NCBI GenBank assembly: GCA_022826755.1
Contig: JAJDUG010000031.1
Location: forward strand, 1-46,022
DNA: 46,022 bases
Origin: Acidobacteriota bacterium
Lineage (GTDB): Bacteria; Acidobacteriota; Terriglobia; Versatilivoradales; Versatilivoraceae
Direction of reading: 5' to 3'
The notes beneath the pieces were generated by a model that saw nothing but the letters and a program-made list of their open reading frames with translations, had not been told where the DNA came from and ran no database searches. How positions within the stretch are numbered: position 1 is the first letter of the stretch; every line of letters begins with the position of its first letter. Below, piece by piece: positions 8,935 to 16,394 of the stretch. A program made the translations under genes and the position numbers.

Positions 8935-9555
8935 CTACATCGCCTGGAGCTGGTTCCAGATCCAGTCCGCCAGGACCCGGTGTCCCCGGGCGGTCAGGTG
9001 AATGCCATCGGGCCAGAGCAGCCCGGCGGGAACCTGGCCGGTCCGGTAGAAGGGGGCCAGGCAATCCACAAAGTTCACTCCGGCGCGTCCGGCCTCCCGG
9101 GAGGCTCGCAGACTGAACGAGCGAACGGCCTGGTCTCGCTCCGGACAGGGCGTGGGCCCCAGCAGCACCACTGCCGATCCCAGTCGCTTGAGCCGGTTCA
9201 TCATGGTCCCGAGGTGGTGCGCATAGTCGTCGGCGGAACCGGACAGATAGACGTCGTTCAGTCCGAACATGACGAAGCTCAGGTCGGGAGGCGAGGGGCC
9301 GCGCTCGCACCAGTGAATGCGGCCGGCCCCGCCCGCGGCGGTGGCGCCGCCCACGGCGTGGTTGTAGGTCTGGAGCCGGTCGTGCCCCGCCAACTGCTTC
9401 ATTTTGTTCAGAAGGAGATCGGGATAGCCGTGCTGCCGGGAGACGAAGCCGCACCCCTGGGTGATGGAGTCCCCAAGAAAATCGATGCGCTGGATGCGGC
9501 CCTGCCGAATGTCCTCCAGAATCGATTTCTGCCGGGAAGCCTTGTTATCGGTCAT
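8935..9555 (-). CDS. SGNH/GDSL-family hydrolase
   Basis: 206 residues, typical single-domain length. Four blocks of the family are visible: block I FLGDSIT with the nucleophilic Ser, the Gly of block II in NHAVGGATA, Asn of block III in FGLNDVY, and the Asp-x-x-His pair of block V in DGIHLT. No signal peptide is evident, so it is probably cytoplasmic. Members are esterases or deacetylases of carbohydrates and lipids. ATG 9555 has GGAGAGGAGAC upstream. It starts 14 bases after the stop of the gamma-glutamyltransferase gene, so the two are an operon. Confidence 0.9.
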   Translation of the reverse strand: MTDNKASRQKSILEDIRQGRIQRIDFLGDSITQGCGFVSRQHGYPDLLLNKMKQLAGHDRLQTYNHAVGGATAAGGAGRIHWCERGPSPPDLSFVMFGLNDVYLSGSADDYAHHLGTMMNRLKRLGSAVVLLGPTPCPERDQAVRSFSLRASREAGRAGVNFVDCLAPFYRTGQVPAGLLWPDGIHLTARGHRVLADWIWNQLQAM

Positions 9556-9569
9556 GTCTCCTCTCCGCG

Positions 9570-11309
9570 CTAGAAGCCGGCGGCAGCGCTCGCCTTGTAG
9601 GGTTCCACCCCGCTCCGCAGCAGGCCGGACTCGCGATCGATCAGAATGCCGTTGGGCCGGGCGAAGTAAGAGCTGAGGAAATGCTCTTCCCGCACCGAAA
9701 CCGGGTGGCCGAAGGAGCGCACCGCCTCAATCGCCTCGGCCGGCAGCCGGGCATCCAGGTGAAGCGGGCTGCCCTCGCAGTGCATCCTCGGGGCGCTGAC
9801 CGCCGCCTGCATGCCCAGTCCGAAATCCACCACGTTGTGGATGACCTGCTGCACTGCCGTCAGCACCTTGCGTCCGCCCGGGGAGCCCACCGCCAGGAAG
9901 GGCCCGCTCCGGTCGAAAACCAGCGCCGGCGTGCCGGCGTGAAGCGCCCGCTTGCCGGGCGCCATCGAGTTGACCTTCCCCGGTTCGGGGTCGAACCACA
10001 TCATTCCGTTGTTCAGGGTGATCCCGGTGCCGGGCACCACCACCCCCGAACCGAACAACTGGCCCAGCGAGGCTGTCAGCGAGACCAGGTTGCGCTGCTT
10101 GTCCACCACGGTCAGATGAGTGGTGTGCTGTTCGGCGGCGTCGATCCCGCTTGAGGGGCGCATGGCGGCCGGCCTTCCCCCCGGCTGGAACGGCCAGGGG
10201 TCCCCGGCCGGCTGGCTGACCGGAGGCCCGCCCGGTTGGATTTGTGCGCGCCGCTCGGCGGCATAGGCTGCCGATTGCAAGCCCTCCAGGGGAATGGGAT
10301 CGAAGTCGGGGTCGCCGAGATGGGTGAAGCGGTCGGCAAAGGCCATCCGTTGGGCCTCGGCCAGCAAGTGCAGGGTGGGAGCCGTGTTGTGACCGGAAGC
10401 GGCCAGATCGCATCCCCCCAGGATGTTGAACATCTGGGCCACGGTGGGGCCGCCGGTGTTGGTGGAAACCAGCGCGATCCGCCGGCCGCGGTAGTCCACC
10501 CAGAGGGGATCGCGCAGCCTGACGCGATAGTCGGCCAGGTCCCGCGGCGTCAGCAGGCCGCCATGCTCGGCCAGGAAGCCGGCGATGGTCCGCCCGATTT
10601 CTCCCCGGTAGAAGCTTTCGGCGCCCTCCCGGGCAATCACCCGCAGGGTTCCGGCCAGTTCTTTCTGAACCAGCCACTCCTCTTTACCGATGTCGTCGGC
10701 GTTGGCCGTCTTGAGCGGGGTGCCGTCGGAATGAAAGAAAGCGGCCATGGTATGCGGGAAGGGCCGCAGCCGCCTCAGTCCGGCCGCGCAGTTGGCGAAG
10801 ACGTACCAATCCACCGGGAATCCGTCCTCGGCCAGGCGAATGGCCGGCGCCATGACCTCGGGCAGGGACAGAGTTCCCATGGTTTCCAGCAGGCGGGCGT
10901 AGGTGGCGACCGCCCCCGGCACGGCAACCGAGCGGTACCCCGTTTCGGCGGCTTCATCCCGGGTGGCGCGCCAGCCGTAGATGCCTCCGCCCTTGAGGCC
11001 GGGATCCAGCAGTTCGAACAGGTCTTCGCGGGCGGCCCGGGGAAGGACACCGGCTCCATCCAGCGTGAGCGTCCGACCGCTGGCGGCGTCGTGGGCCACC
11101 ACGCAGGCGACGCCTCCCACCCCGCTCATGAAGGGTTCCACCACTCCCACGGCAAAGGCGGCCGCCACGGCGGCGTCGGCGGCGTTGCCCCCGCGCTGGA
11201 GGATCTCGACCCCGGCTTCGGCAGCCAGCGGGTGCATGGCGGCCACCAGGCCGTCGGCAACCGCCACCTCGCTCTTGTCGATGAGCAGTCGGCTGCGCTG
11301 GATCGCCAT
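9570..11309 (-). CDS. ggt: Gamma-glutamyltransferase family protein
   Basis: 579 residues from ATG 11309 (AAGGGAGAGACCCC upstream); the frame runs 78 codons further back but those codons look non-coding. The large-subunit part shows GGNAADAAVA and EPFMSGVGG. The autoprocessing site is EQHTTHLTVVD, with the first Thr (residue 396) the expected nucleophile and N-terminus of the small subunit. Downstream are LNNGMMWFDP, the PGKRALHAGTPA substrate loop and SPGGRKV. Reaction of the family: autocatalytic cleavage, then hydrolysis or transfer of gamma-glutamyl groups (glutathione, gamma-glutamyl amides); some members are cephalosporin acylases. No clear signal peptide is present, unusual for a classical periplasmic Ggt. 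It is co-directional with the SGNH hydrolase. Confidence 0.93.
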   Translation of the reverse strand: MAIQRSRLLIDKSEVAVADGLVAAMHPLAAEAGVEILQRGGNAADAAVAAAFAVGVVEPFMSGVGGVACVVAHDAASGRTLTLDGAGVLPRAAREDLFELLDPGLKGGGIYGWRATRDEAAETGYRSVAVPGAVATYARLLETMGTLSLPEVMAPAIRLAEDGFPVDWYVFANCAAGLRRLRPFPHTMAAFFHSDGTPLKTANADDIGKEEWLVQKELAGTLRVIAREGAESFYRGEIGRTIAGFLAEHGGLLTPRDLADYRVRLRDPLWVDYRGRRIALVSTNTGGPTVAQMFNILGGCDLAASGHNTAPTLHLLAEAQRMAFADRFTHLGDPDFDPIPLEGLQSAAYAAERRAQIQPGGPPVSQPAGDPWPFQPGGRPAAMRPSSGIDAAEQHTTHLTVVDKQRNLVSLTASLGQLFGSGVVVPGTGITLNNGMMWFDPEPGKVNSMAPGKRALHAGTPALVFDRSGPFLAVGSPGGRKVLTAVQQVIHNVVDFGLGMQAAVSAPRMHCEGSPLHLDARLPAEAIEAVRSFGHPVSVREEHFLSSYFARPNGILIDRESGLLRSGVEPYKASAAAGF

Positions 11310-11517
11310 GGGGTCTCTCCCTTGAAGGGTTCGCCTGAAAAGGCGAAATCTTAGAACAGAGGGTGCACTGGCGGCAAGCCGCGGCCGGGGCGTTAAAGAT
11401 TTTGCTTTGTCTCCAATCGGGATATGCCGAACAATAGGCCGGAAGAGTGAAGGCACGCCCGGATTGGCACGGCCGGTGACCGGGACGGCTGCCATCGCGA
11501 GAGAGTGGAGACATCCG

Positions 11518-12033
11518 ATGACCGATTCCCAGGGAGCCGCCAAGGAAGGCTGGCCGGGGCGCTATTTCGAAGACTTCCAGGTCGGGGACGTCTATCGCTA
11601 TCCCCATGGCCGGACGGTCACCCAGTTGGACAACTCCCTCTTCAGCCATATCACGCTGAATACCAACCCCTTGCACTTCGACACCCAGTACACTCGAAAG
11701 ACCCGCTGGGGACGGATTCTGGTCAACAGCACCTTCACCCTGGCGCTGGTCACCGGCATGAGCACCACCGACGTCAGCCAGAACGCCATGGCCAACCTGG
11801 GCTGGGAGAAGGTTCGGTTGCCGAACCCGGTTTTTATCGGAGACACCATTTATTGCCAATCGGAAGTCCTGGCCAAGAGAATCTCCAAGTCCATGCCCGA
11901 GGCCGGGATCGTCAGCGTCCGCTCACTCGGCGTCAATCAGGACGGCAAGGTGGTGATCGATCTGACGCGGCAGGTCATGGTCTACCGGCGCGGCCATGCC
12001 CCCCAACCGGGAGAATTCCCCTCGATCCAGTGA
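11518..12033 (+). CDS. MaoC-like dehydratase (acyl-CoA hydratase)
   Basis: 171 residues from ATG 11518 (GGAGACATCCG upstream); the frame is open further back to 11407. It has the hot-dog fold of MaoC/R-specific enoyl-CoA hydratases: entry motif YFEDFQVGDVY, the hydratase core TVTQLDNSLFSHITLNTNPLHFD with catalytic Asp and His, then GRILVNSTFTLAL and VFIGDTIYCQSEV. The N-P-L-H motif is typical of mesaconyl-/methylmalyl-CoA hydratases and itaconyl-CoA hydratases. It is the first of four co-directional genes (hydratase, lyase, CoA-transferase, permease), diverging from the gamma-glutamyltransferase operon across 208 bases. Confidence 0.92.
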   Translation: MTDSQGAAKEGWPGRYFEDFQVGDVYRYPHGRTVTQLDNSLFSHITLNTNPLHFDTQYTRKTRWGRILVNSTFTLALVTGMSTTDVSQNAMANLGWEKVRLPNPVFIGDTIYCQSEVLAKRISKSMPEAGIVSVRSLGVNQDGKVVIDLTRQVMVYRRGHAPQPGEFPSIQ

Positions 12034-12050
12034 ACCAGCGGGCAGGCGGC

Positions 12051-12947
12051 ATGCGGTTGATGCGTTCATGGCTGTTCGTTCCCGGCAACCGGCCCCGGAT
12101 GATCCGGAAGGCGCCCAGTCTGGGGGCCGACGTGATCGTCTTCGACCTGGAGGACGCTCTTCCCTCGGCCGAGAAAGCCGCGGGACGGGGCCTGGTGGCC
12201 GAGGCGCTCGAGGCTCCGCGGGGCCGCTCACTGCGGTACGCGCGGGTTGAGGCCGATCCCGAAGCCGGCCTGGAGGATGCCCGGGCGGTTTTCCGCCCCG
12301 GCCTGGACGGACTGGTGCTGCCCAAGGTGTCGGAAGCTGCGCATTTGCACCAGATGGACGCCGCCCTTGGAGCCTTGGAGGCCCAGGCGGGATTGGAGCC
12401 GGGAAGCGTGCGCATCCTGGCCATGATCGAGAGCGCGCGCGGGTTGCTGGCAGCCCCCGAGATCGCCGCTGCCTGTCCCAGAATGGCAGGCCTCTTCTTC
12501 GGGGCGGAGGACTTCACCCTGGATCTCGGAGTCTTTGCATCGGAGGAAGAAGGGCCCGACGAGATGCTCTACGCCCGTTCGGCAGTGGCCGTGGCCGCGG
12601 CCAGCCGCGGCCTGGTGGCCGTGGACCGCATCGTTCCCGAGTTCCAGACGCTGGAACCCCTGGCCGCCGACGCCAAGCGGGCCCGCCGGTTGGGCTTTGG
12701 CGGCAAGGGGGTCATCCACCCCCGGCAGATCGCCTGTGTGCACCAGGCGTTCGCTCCCTCGGACAAGCAGATCCAACAGGCGCGGGAGGTGATCGACCGC
12801 TTCGAACAGGCTCATCGGGAAGGCGTGGGCACGCTGCAGGTGGACGGCAAGATGGTCGATTGGCCCATCGTGGAAAAAGCCAGAGGCCTGCTCCGGATGG
12901 CGGAGGCCTCCGAGTCGGAAGAGAGTGAATTCGGGAATGAGGAATAA
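12051..12947 (+). CDS. CitE-like HpcH/HpaI aldolase family lyase (malyl-/citramalyl-CoA lyase type)
   Basis: 298 residues from ATG 12051; a GTG at 12030 overlapping the previous stop is an alternative start that would add seven residues. TIM-barrel CitE features: RSWLFVPGNRP at the N-terminus, DVIVFDLEDAL, the substrate Arg in YARVEADP, the metal ligand Glu in ILAMIESARG and Asp in FGAEDFTLDLG, and FGGKGVIHPRQI near the C-terminus. Family reaction: retro-Claisen cleavage of malyl-, beta-methylmalyl- or citramalyl-CoA to acetyl-CoA plus glyoxylate or pyruvate. Its position between a MaoC hydratase and a class III CoA-transferase supports a C5-dicarboxylate pathway. Confidence 0.92.
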   Translation: MRLMRSWLFVPGNRPRMIRKAPSLGADVIVFDLEDALPSAEKAAGRGLVAEALEAPRGRSLRYARVEADPEAGLEDARAVFRPGLDGLVLPKVSEAAHLHQMDAALGALEAQAGLEPGSVRILAMIESARGLLAAPEIAAACPRMAGLFFGAEDFTLDLGVFASEEEGPDEMLYARSAVAVAAASRGLVAVDRIVPEFQTLEPLAADAKRARRLGFGGKGVIHPRQIACVHQAFAPSDKQIQQAREVIDRFEQAHREGVGTLQVDGKMVDWPIVEKARGLLRMAEASESEESEFGNEE

Positions 12948-12950
12948 GGA

Positions 12951-12977
12951 TGCGGGCAGGACGCCCGCGCTCCCGGG
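12951..12977 (+). repeat. Single arm of the 27-bp inverted-repeat element family
   Basis: TGCGGGCAGGACGCCCGC followed by GCTCCCGGG: 26 of 27 bases match the right arm of the element at 26073-26287. It starts four bases after the lyase stop codon. The match continues past the arm: GCGGCCCGTGCAGATC at 12991-13006 resembles GCGGCCCTTGCAGATC following the 26287 arm, so the unit may extend beyond the arm. No left arm is nearby; this is a solo or truncated copy. Confidence 0.8.
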
Positions 12978-13093
12978 GGGGCCTTGGGGCGGCCCGTGCA
13001 GATCGGAATTTCGCAATAGACTCAACAATCGACAATCCGAAATCCACAATACCTGACTCATCAACGTTCTTTCGGTTCAAGAGATCCAGCCTA

Positions 13094-14290
13094 ATGAAAC
13101 CGCCTGCACCCCTGCAGGACATTCGCATCCTGGCCGTGGAGCAGTTCGGCGCCGGTCCCTGGTCCAGCATGCTGCTGGCCGACCTGGGAGCCGAGGTCAT
13201 CAAGATCGAAAACCCCCTCAGCCGAGGCGACATCGGCCGCCATGTGGCTTCCGAGATCGAGGGCGACGACAGCGTCTACTTCCAGAGCTTCAACCGGAAC
13301 AAGAAGAGCATCACCCTCAACCTGAACCATGCCGAGGCGCCGGTTGTGCTCCATCCCCTGGTGGAACGATCCGACTGCCTCTTCAACAACCTGCGCGGCG
13401 ACCTGCCCGCCCGACTGGGCCTGGACTATTCCAGCCTCTGCCGGGTCAAGCGGTCCATCGTCTGCGCCTCCCTCTCCGCCTTCGGCCGCAACGGCAGTCG
13501 GGCCGCCGAACCCGGGTACGACTACCTGATGCAGGGGTACGCCGGCTGGATGAGCCTGACCGGCGACCCCCAGGGTCCGCCGCAAAAGGCAGGGCTGTCG
13601 CTGGTGGATCTGGGCGCGGGGGCCCTGGCGGCCCTGGGCCTGCTGAGCGCCGTGATGCGCGCCCGGGGCACGGGAGTGGGCTGCGACGTGGACGTCAGCC
13701 TGTTCGACACGGCCCTTTCCCAACTGGGCTATGTGGGGGCCTGGCACCTGACCAACGGCTACCAGCCTGAGCGCACCCCCGATTCCTCCCATCCGACCCA
13801 GGTGCCCAGCCAGTTACTGCCCACCCGGGACGGCTGGCTGGTGGTCATGTGCGCCAAGGAGAAGTTCTACCGCAACCTGGTCCGGATCCTGGGATCTCCC
13901 GAACTGGCCGAAGATCCCCGCTTCGATACCTTTGCCCGGAGGCTGAAGCACCGCCAGGAGCTGGGGCCCCTGCTGAAAGCGCGGACCCGGACCCGCTCCA
14001 CCGCCGAGTGGCTGCGGCTGCTGAAGGGCCAGGTGCCCTGCGCGCCGGTCAATTCGGTGGAGGAAGCCCTTCAGGACCCGCAGGTGAGGGAAAGCGGCAT
14101 GATCGTCGAGACCGACCACCCGGAACTGGGCCTGGTGCGCCAAGTCGCCGGCGCCATCAAGCTCAGCGACCACGAGCCGGTCTACCGCCGCGGACCCGGA
14201 CTGGGCGAGCACACCGACCGGATCCTTGAGGATTATCTCGAGATGACGCCCGCCCGGATCGGCCAGCTCCGGGAGAAGGGTGTCATCTGA
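13094..14290 (+). CDS. Class III CoA-transferase (CaiB/BaiF family)
   Basis: 398 residues from ATG 13094; the frame is open back to 12950 but that part is the repeat arm. Family features: LAVEQFGAGPWSSMLLADLGAEVIKIE at the N-terminus, YFQSFNRNKKSITLNL, a Rossmann part, the expected catalytic Asp in GYDYLMQGYAG, and the linker domain with CDVDVSLFDTALS. Reaction: transfer of CoA between a CoA thioester and a carboxylate, as in formyl-, succinyl- and mesaconyl-CoA transferases. It would activate the dicarboxylate for the hydratase and lyase upstream. No ribosome binding site is strong (AGATCCAGCCT). A permease follows 15 bases later. Confidence 0.93.
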   Translation: MKPPAPLQDIRILAVEQFGAGPWSSMLLADLGAEVIKIENPLSRGDIGRHVASEIEGDDSVYFQSFNRNKKSITLNLNHAEAPVVLHPLVERSDCLFNNLRGDLPARLGLDYSSLCRVKRSIVCASLSAFGRNGSRAAEPGYDYLMQGYAGWMSLTGDPQGPPQKAGLSLVDLGAGALAALGLLSAVMRARGTGVGCDVDVSLFDTALSQLGYVGAWHLTNGYQPERTPDSSHPTQVPSQLLPTRDGWLVVMCAKEKFYRNLVRILGSPELAEDPRFDTFARRLKHRQELGPLLKARTRTRSTAEWLRLLKGQVPCAPVNSVEEALQDPQVRESGMIVETDHPELGLVRQVAGAIKLSDHEPVYRRGPGLGEHTDRILEDYLEMTPARIGQLREKGVI

Positions 14291-14305
14291 GGGCAAGGGA
14301 CCCGA

Positions 14306-15400
14306 ATGTCCATGCTCGACGCGCCATTTTTCAGGAAATACCTGCTGCCCGGCTTCGTCTTTCAGTCCATTGTCATCGGTGGCGGCTACGGCACCGGCCG
14401 GGAACTGGTGGAGTATTTCCTGCAGTTCGGTCCCCTGGGCGGGCTGCTGGGGATGGGGCTGTCGACGGCCATCTGGTCCGCCGTCTGCCTGGTCACCTTC
14501 GAGCTGGCCCGGCGGACCGGTTCCTACGACTACCGGTCCTTCACCCGGCAGTTGCTCCACCGCTGGTGGTTCCTCTACGAGATCTGCTACCTGGTCATGA
14601 TGCTGCTGGGACTGGCGGTCATCGCCGCCGCCAGCGGCAGCATCGTCGAGGCCGTCTTCTCCCTGCCCTACCATGCCGGGGTGATCGGCATCATGGCCTG
14701 CGTGGGATTCCTGGTCTTCAAGGGAACGGCGGTGATCGAGAAGTCGTTCGCGGTCTGGTCTTTCGTCCTCTACGCCATCTACCTGGTCTTCCTGGTCTGG
14801 AGCCTCTCCCGGTTTTTCGGGGATACGCCCTGGCCCCCCCTGGAGATCAAGCCGGGATGGGCCTTGGCGGGCGTCAAGTATGCCGGGTACAACATGGTGG
14901 TTATTCCGGCCCTTCTCTTCTGCATCCGCCATATCGGCAGGTCTCGGGAAGCCGTCGGGGCCGGGGTCCTGGTGGGGCCCATCGGCATGATCCCGGCCCT
15001 CTTCTTCTTTGTGGCCATGGTCACCCGCTATCCGGCGGTGGTGGAACAGACTGTTCCCGCCAATTTTCTGCTGGAGGCCCTGGGGTCGACCGCCTTCCAG
15101 GTTGTTTTTCAGGTGGTTCTGCTGGGCACGCTGATCGAGTCCGGAACCGGGATGATTCACGCCTTCAACGAGCGGGTGGCCGGCGTTCTGGCCGAACGCC
15201 GGGCCGCCATGCCGGCCTACATTCGCCCGGCGGTGGCCATCCTGCTGCTGGTTGCGGCCGCCTTGATCGCCCAACTGGGATTGATCAACCTGGTGGCCAA
15301 GGGCTACGGCACCGCCACCTGGGGCGTGATTCTCTGCTACGTGCTGCCGGTATTGACGCTGGGGGCGTGGAAAATCTGGCCGCGGCGGGGGGAGGGCTGA
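14306..15400 (+). CDS. YkvI-family integral membrane protein (putative transporter)
   Basis: 364 residues, about ten hydrophobic helices. The N-terminal FQSIVIGGGYGTGRELVEYF, with a Gly-rich broken first helix, is typical of the YkvI (COG3949) group, which is distantly related to the LeuT/APC fold. Other helices include LVMMLLGLAVIAAASGSIV, MVVIPALLFCIRHIG and IRPAVAILLLVAAALIAQLG. Substrates of this group are not established. It is the last gene of the CoA-transferase operon, so uptake of the dicarboxylate handled by those enzymes is a reasonable guess. ATG at 14306 overlaps no neighbour. Confidence 0.82.
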   Translation: MSMLDAPFFRKYLLPGFVFQSIVIGGGYGTGRELVEYFLQFGPLGGLLGMGLSTAIWSAVCLVTFELARRTGSYDYRSFTRQLLHRWWFLYEICYLVMMLLGLAVIAAASGSIVEAVFSLPYHAGVIGIMACVGFLVFKGTAVIEKSFAVWSFVLYAIYLVFLVWSLSRFFGDTPWPPLEIKPGWALAGVKYAGYNMVVIPALLFCIRHIGRSREAVGAGVLVGPIGMIPALFFFVAMVTRYPAVVEQTVPANFLLEALGSTAFQVVFQVVLLGTLIESGTGMIHAFNERVAGVLAERRAAMPAYIRPAVAILLLVAAALIAQLGLINLVAKGYGTATWGVILCYVLPVLTLGAWKIWPRRGEG

Positions 15401-15536
15401 GGTGGTGATTCTCGCCTGCGCGCCACCGACATTGACTCATGGGGCGCGTGTCAGCCCCCCCTATGGATCGACTGCGGGCCGCACTGACGGGACGCCGCGT
15501 TGGCCCCCCTCCGGCTCGACGGCGGGCTGCGACCCA

Positions 15537-15750
15537 CCCGGGAACGCGGGCGTCCCGCCCGCATCCTTATTCCTCGCTGGAGGTGGTGGTGCGTCGGCGC
15601 AACGTTGCCGGCAGGCAGCCACCCTGCCGGCGTGAACGGCATTGGCCAGTCCGAATGAAAGGCAAGGCCCCGTTGCCGGTCGATCCAAGTGGCGGAGTCG
15701 GCCGACACTGTGCCGGGCAAATGTGCGGGCGGGACGCCCGCGTTCCCGGG
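15537..15750. repeat. MITE/REPIN-like element, copy 1 (214 bp, perfect 27-bp terminal inverted repeats)
   Basis: Left arm 15537-15563 begins CCCGGGAACGCGGGCG and is the exact reverse complement of the right arm 15724-15750. Each arm contains an inner palindrome GCGGGC-N5-GCCCGC. The core has a segment (about 15640-15700, CGTTGCCGGTCGATCC) shared with the copy at 29152-29357. No open frame in it looks coding. The flanks (15401-15536 and 15751-15967) hold no gene; a second repeat type lies at 15835-15890. Confidence 0.85.
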
Positions 15751-15834
15751 TGGGCCATCATCCACACAACAAACCGGGAACATGATCTACATCACGCCCA
15801 GGAATCGGGCAAGGGGCCGTTTGCAAGCCTCAAG

Positions 15835-15890
15835 AATCACTCCCCCCTTGAGGGGGAGTCGCCGAATGGCGAAGGCTGATGCGGAGGGGG
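15835..15890 (+). repeat. Half copy of palindromic repeat family 2
   Basis: AATCACTCCCCCCTTGAGGG, then GGAGTCGC and GAAGGCTGATGCGG with a G run. The same series occurs at 27855-27918 (ATCACTTCCCCCTTGAGGG, GGAGTCGC, GAAGGCTGATGCGG, G run). Only the right half of that larger palindromic unit is present here. Non-coding. Confidence 0.7.
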
Positions 15891-15967
15891 GCAAACTCGG
15901 GGTCCCGAGAGTGACTATCAAAGTCGTTGCTCAGGTGCCGCGCCGAGAAATGCGGGTTTGCGTGGAT

Positions 15968-16201
15968 TCAGGTCAGCAGATACTTGATGACAGCGCCTGC
16001 AATCGATAGACCGATAGCGCCCAGAAAGACATTCACATACTTCAACCCACCCTTCAAACCGGAAACATCCGCCCTCAGGTCGGCATGTTCCCTGGACAGA
16101 TCGGTGCGGACCTGGTGGATGGCATTGGTCAGTCGGACTTCCATCTCACCCATGGCCTTGGTCAGACGCAACTCCAATTGGGCGATTTCTTCGGTGCTCA
16201 T
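15968..16201 (-). CDS. Small coiled-coil protein with C-terminal membrane anchor
   Basis: 77 residues from ATG 16201 (ACCAGGAACA upstream); an earlier ATG at 16246 would add 15 residues. Residues about 3-48 form an amphipathic heptad pattern (EEIAQLELRLTKAMGEME, VRTDLSREHADLRADV) and the last 22 (VNVFLGAIGLSIAGAVIKYLLT) a single transmembrane helix. The layout resembles small DUF1640-like or haemolysin XhlA-like proteins. It stands alone between a repeat region and the sulfatase operon. Function unknown. Confidence 0.7.
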   Translation of the reverse strand: MSTEEIAQLELRLTKAMGEMEVRLTNAIHQVRTDLSREHADLRADVSGLKGGLKYVNVFLGAIGLSIAGAVIKYLLT

Positions 16202-16394
16202 TGTTCCTGGTCCCTTCGCCTGTTGACTGTCCGGCTTATCGATCAATCTTGTTGACCTGCGCCGGATATCATTGATTCCTTTTGCCTTGCATATAACTGG
16301 CTGAGGGAGTGTTTTGATGATAGCACGGTATCAACCGAGCACGACATGGATGTTGCTGGGCAATCCAGGGGTCACTTGGATGTGAGTGGCAGGG

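Noticed and set aside
15439-15879. Overlapping short open frames in the 15.4-15.9 kb gap
   Set aside because: They run through repeat arms and core and have no conserved features.
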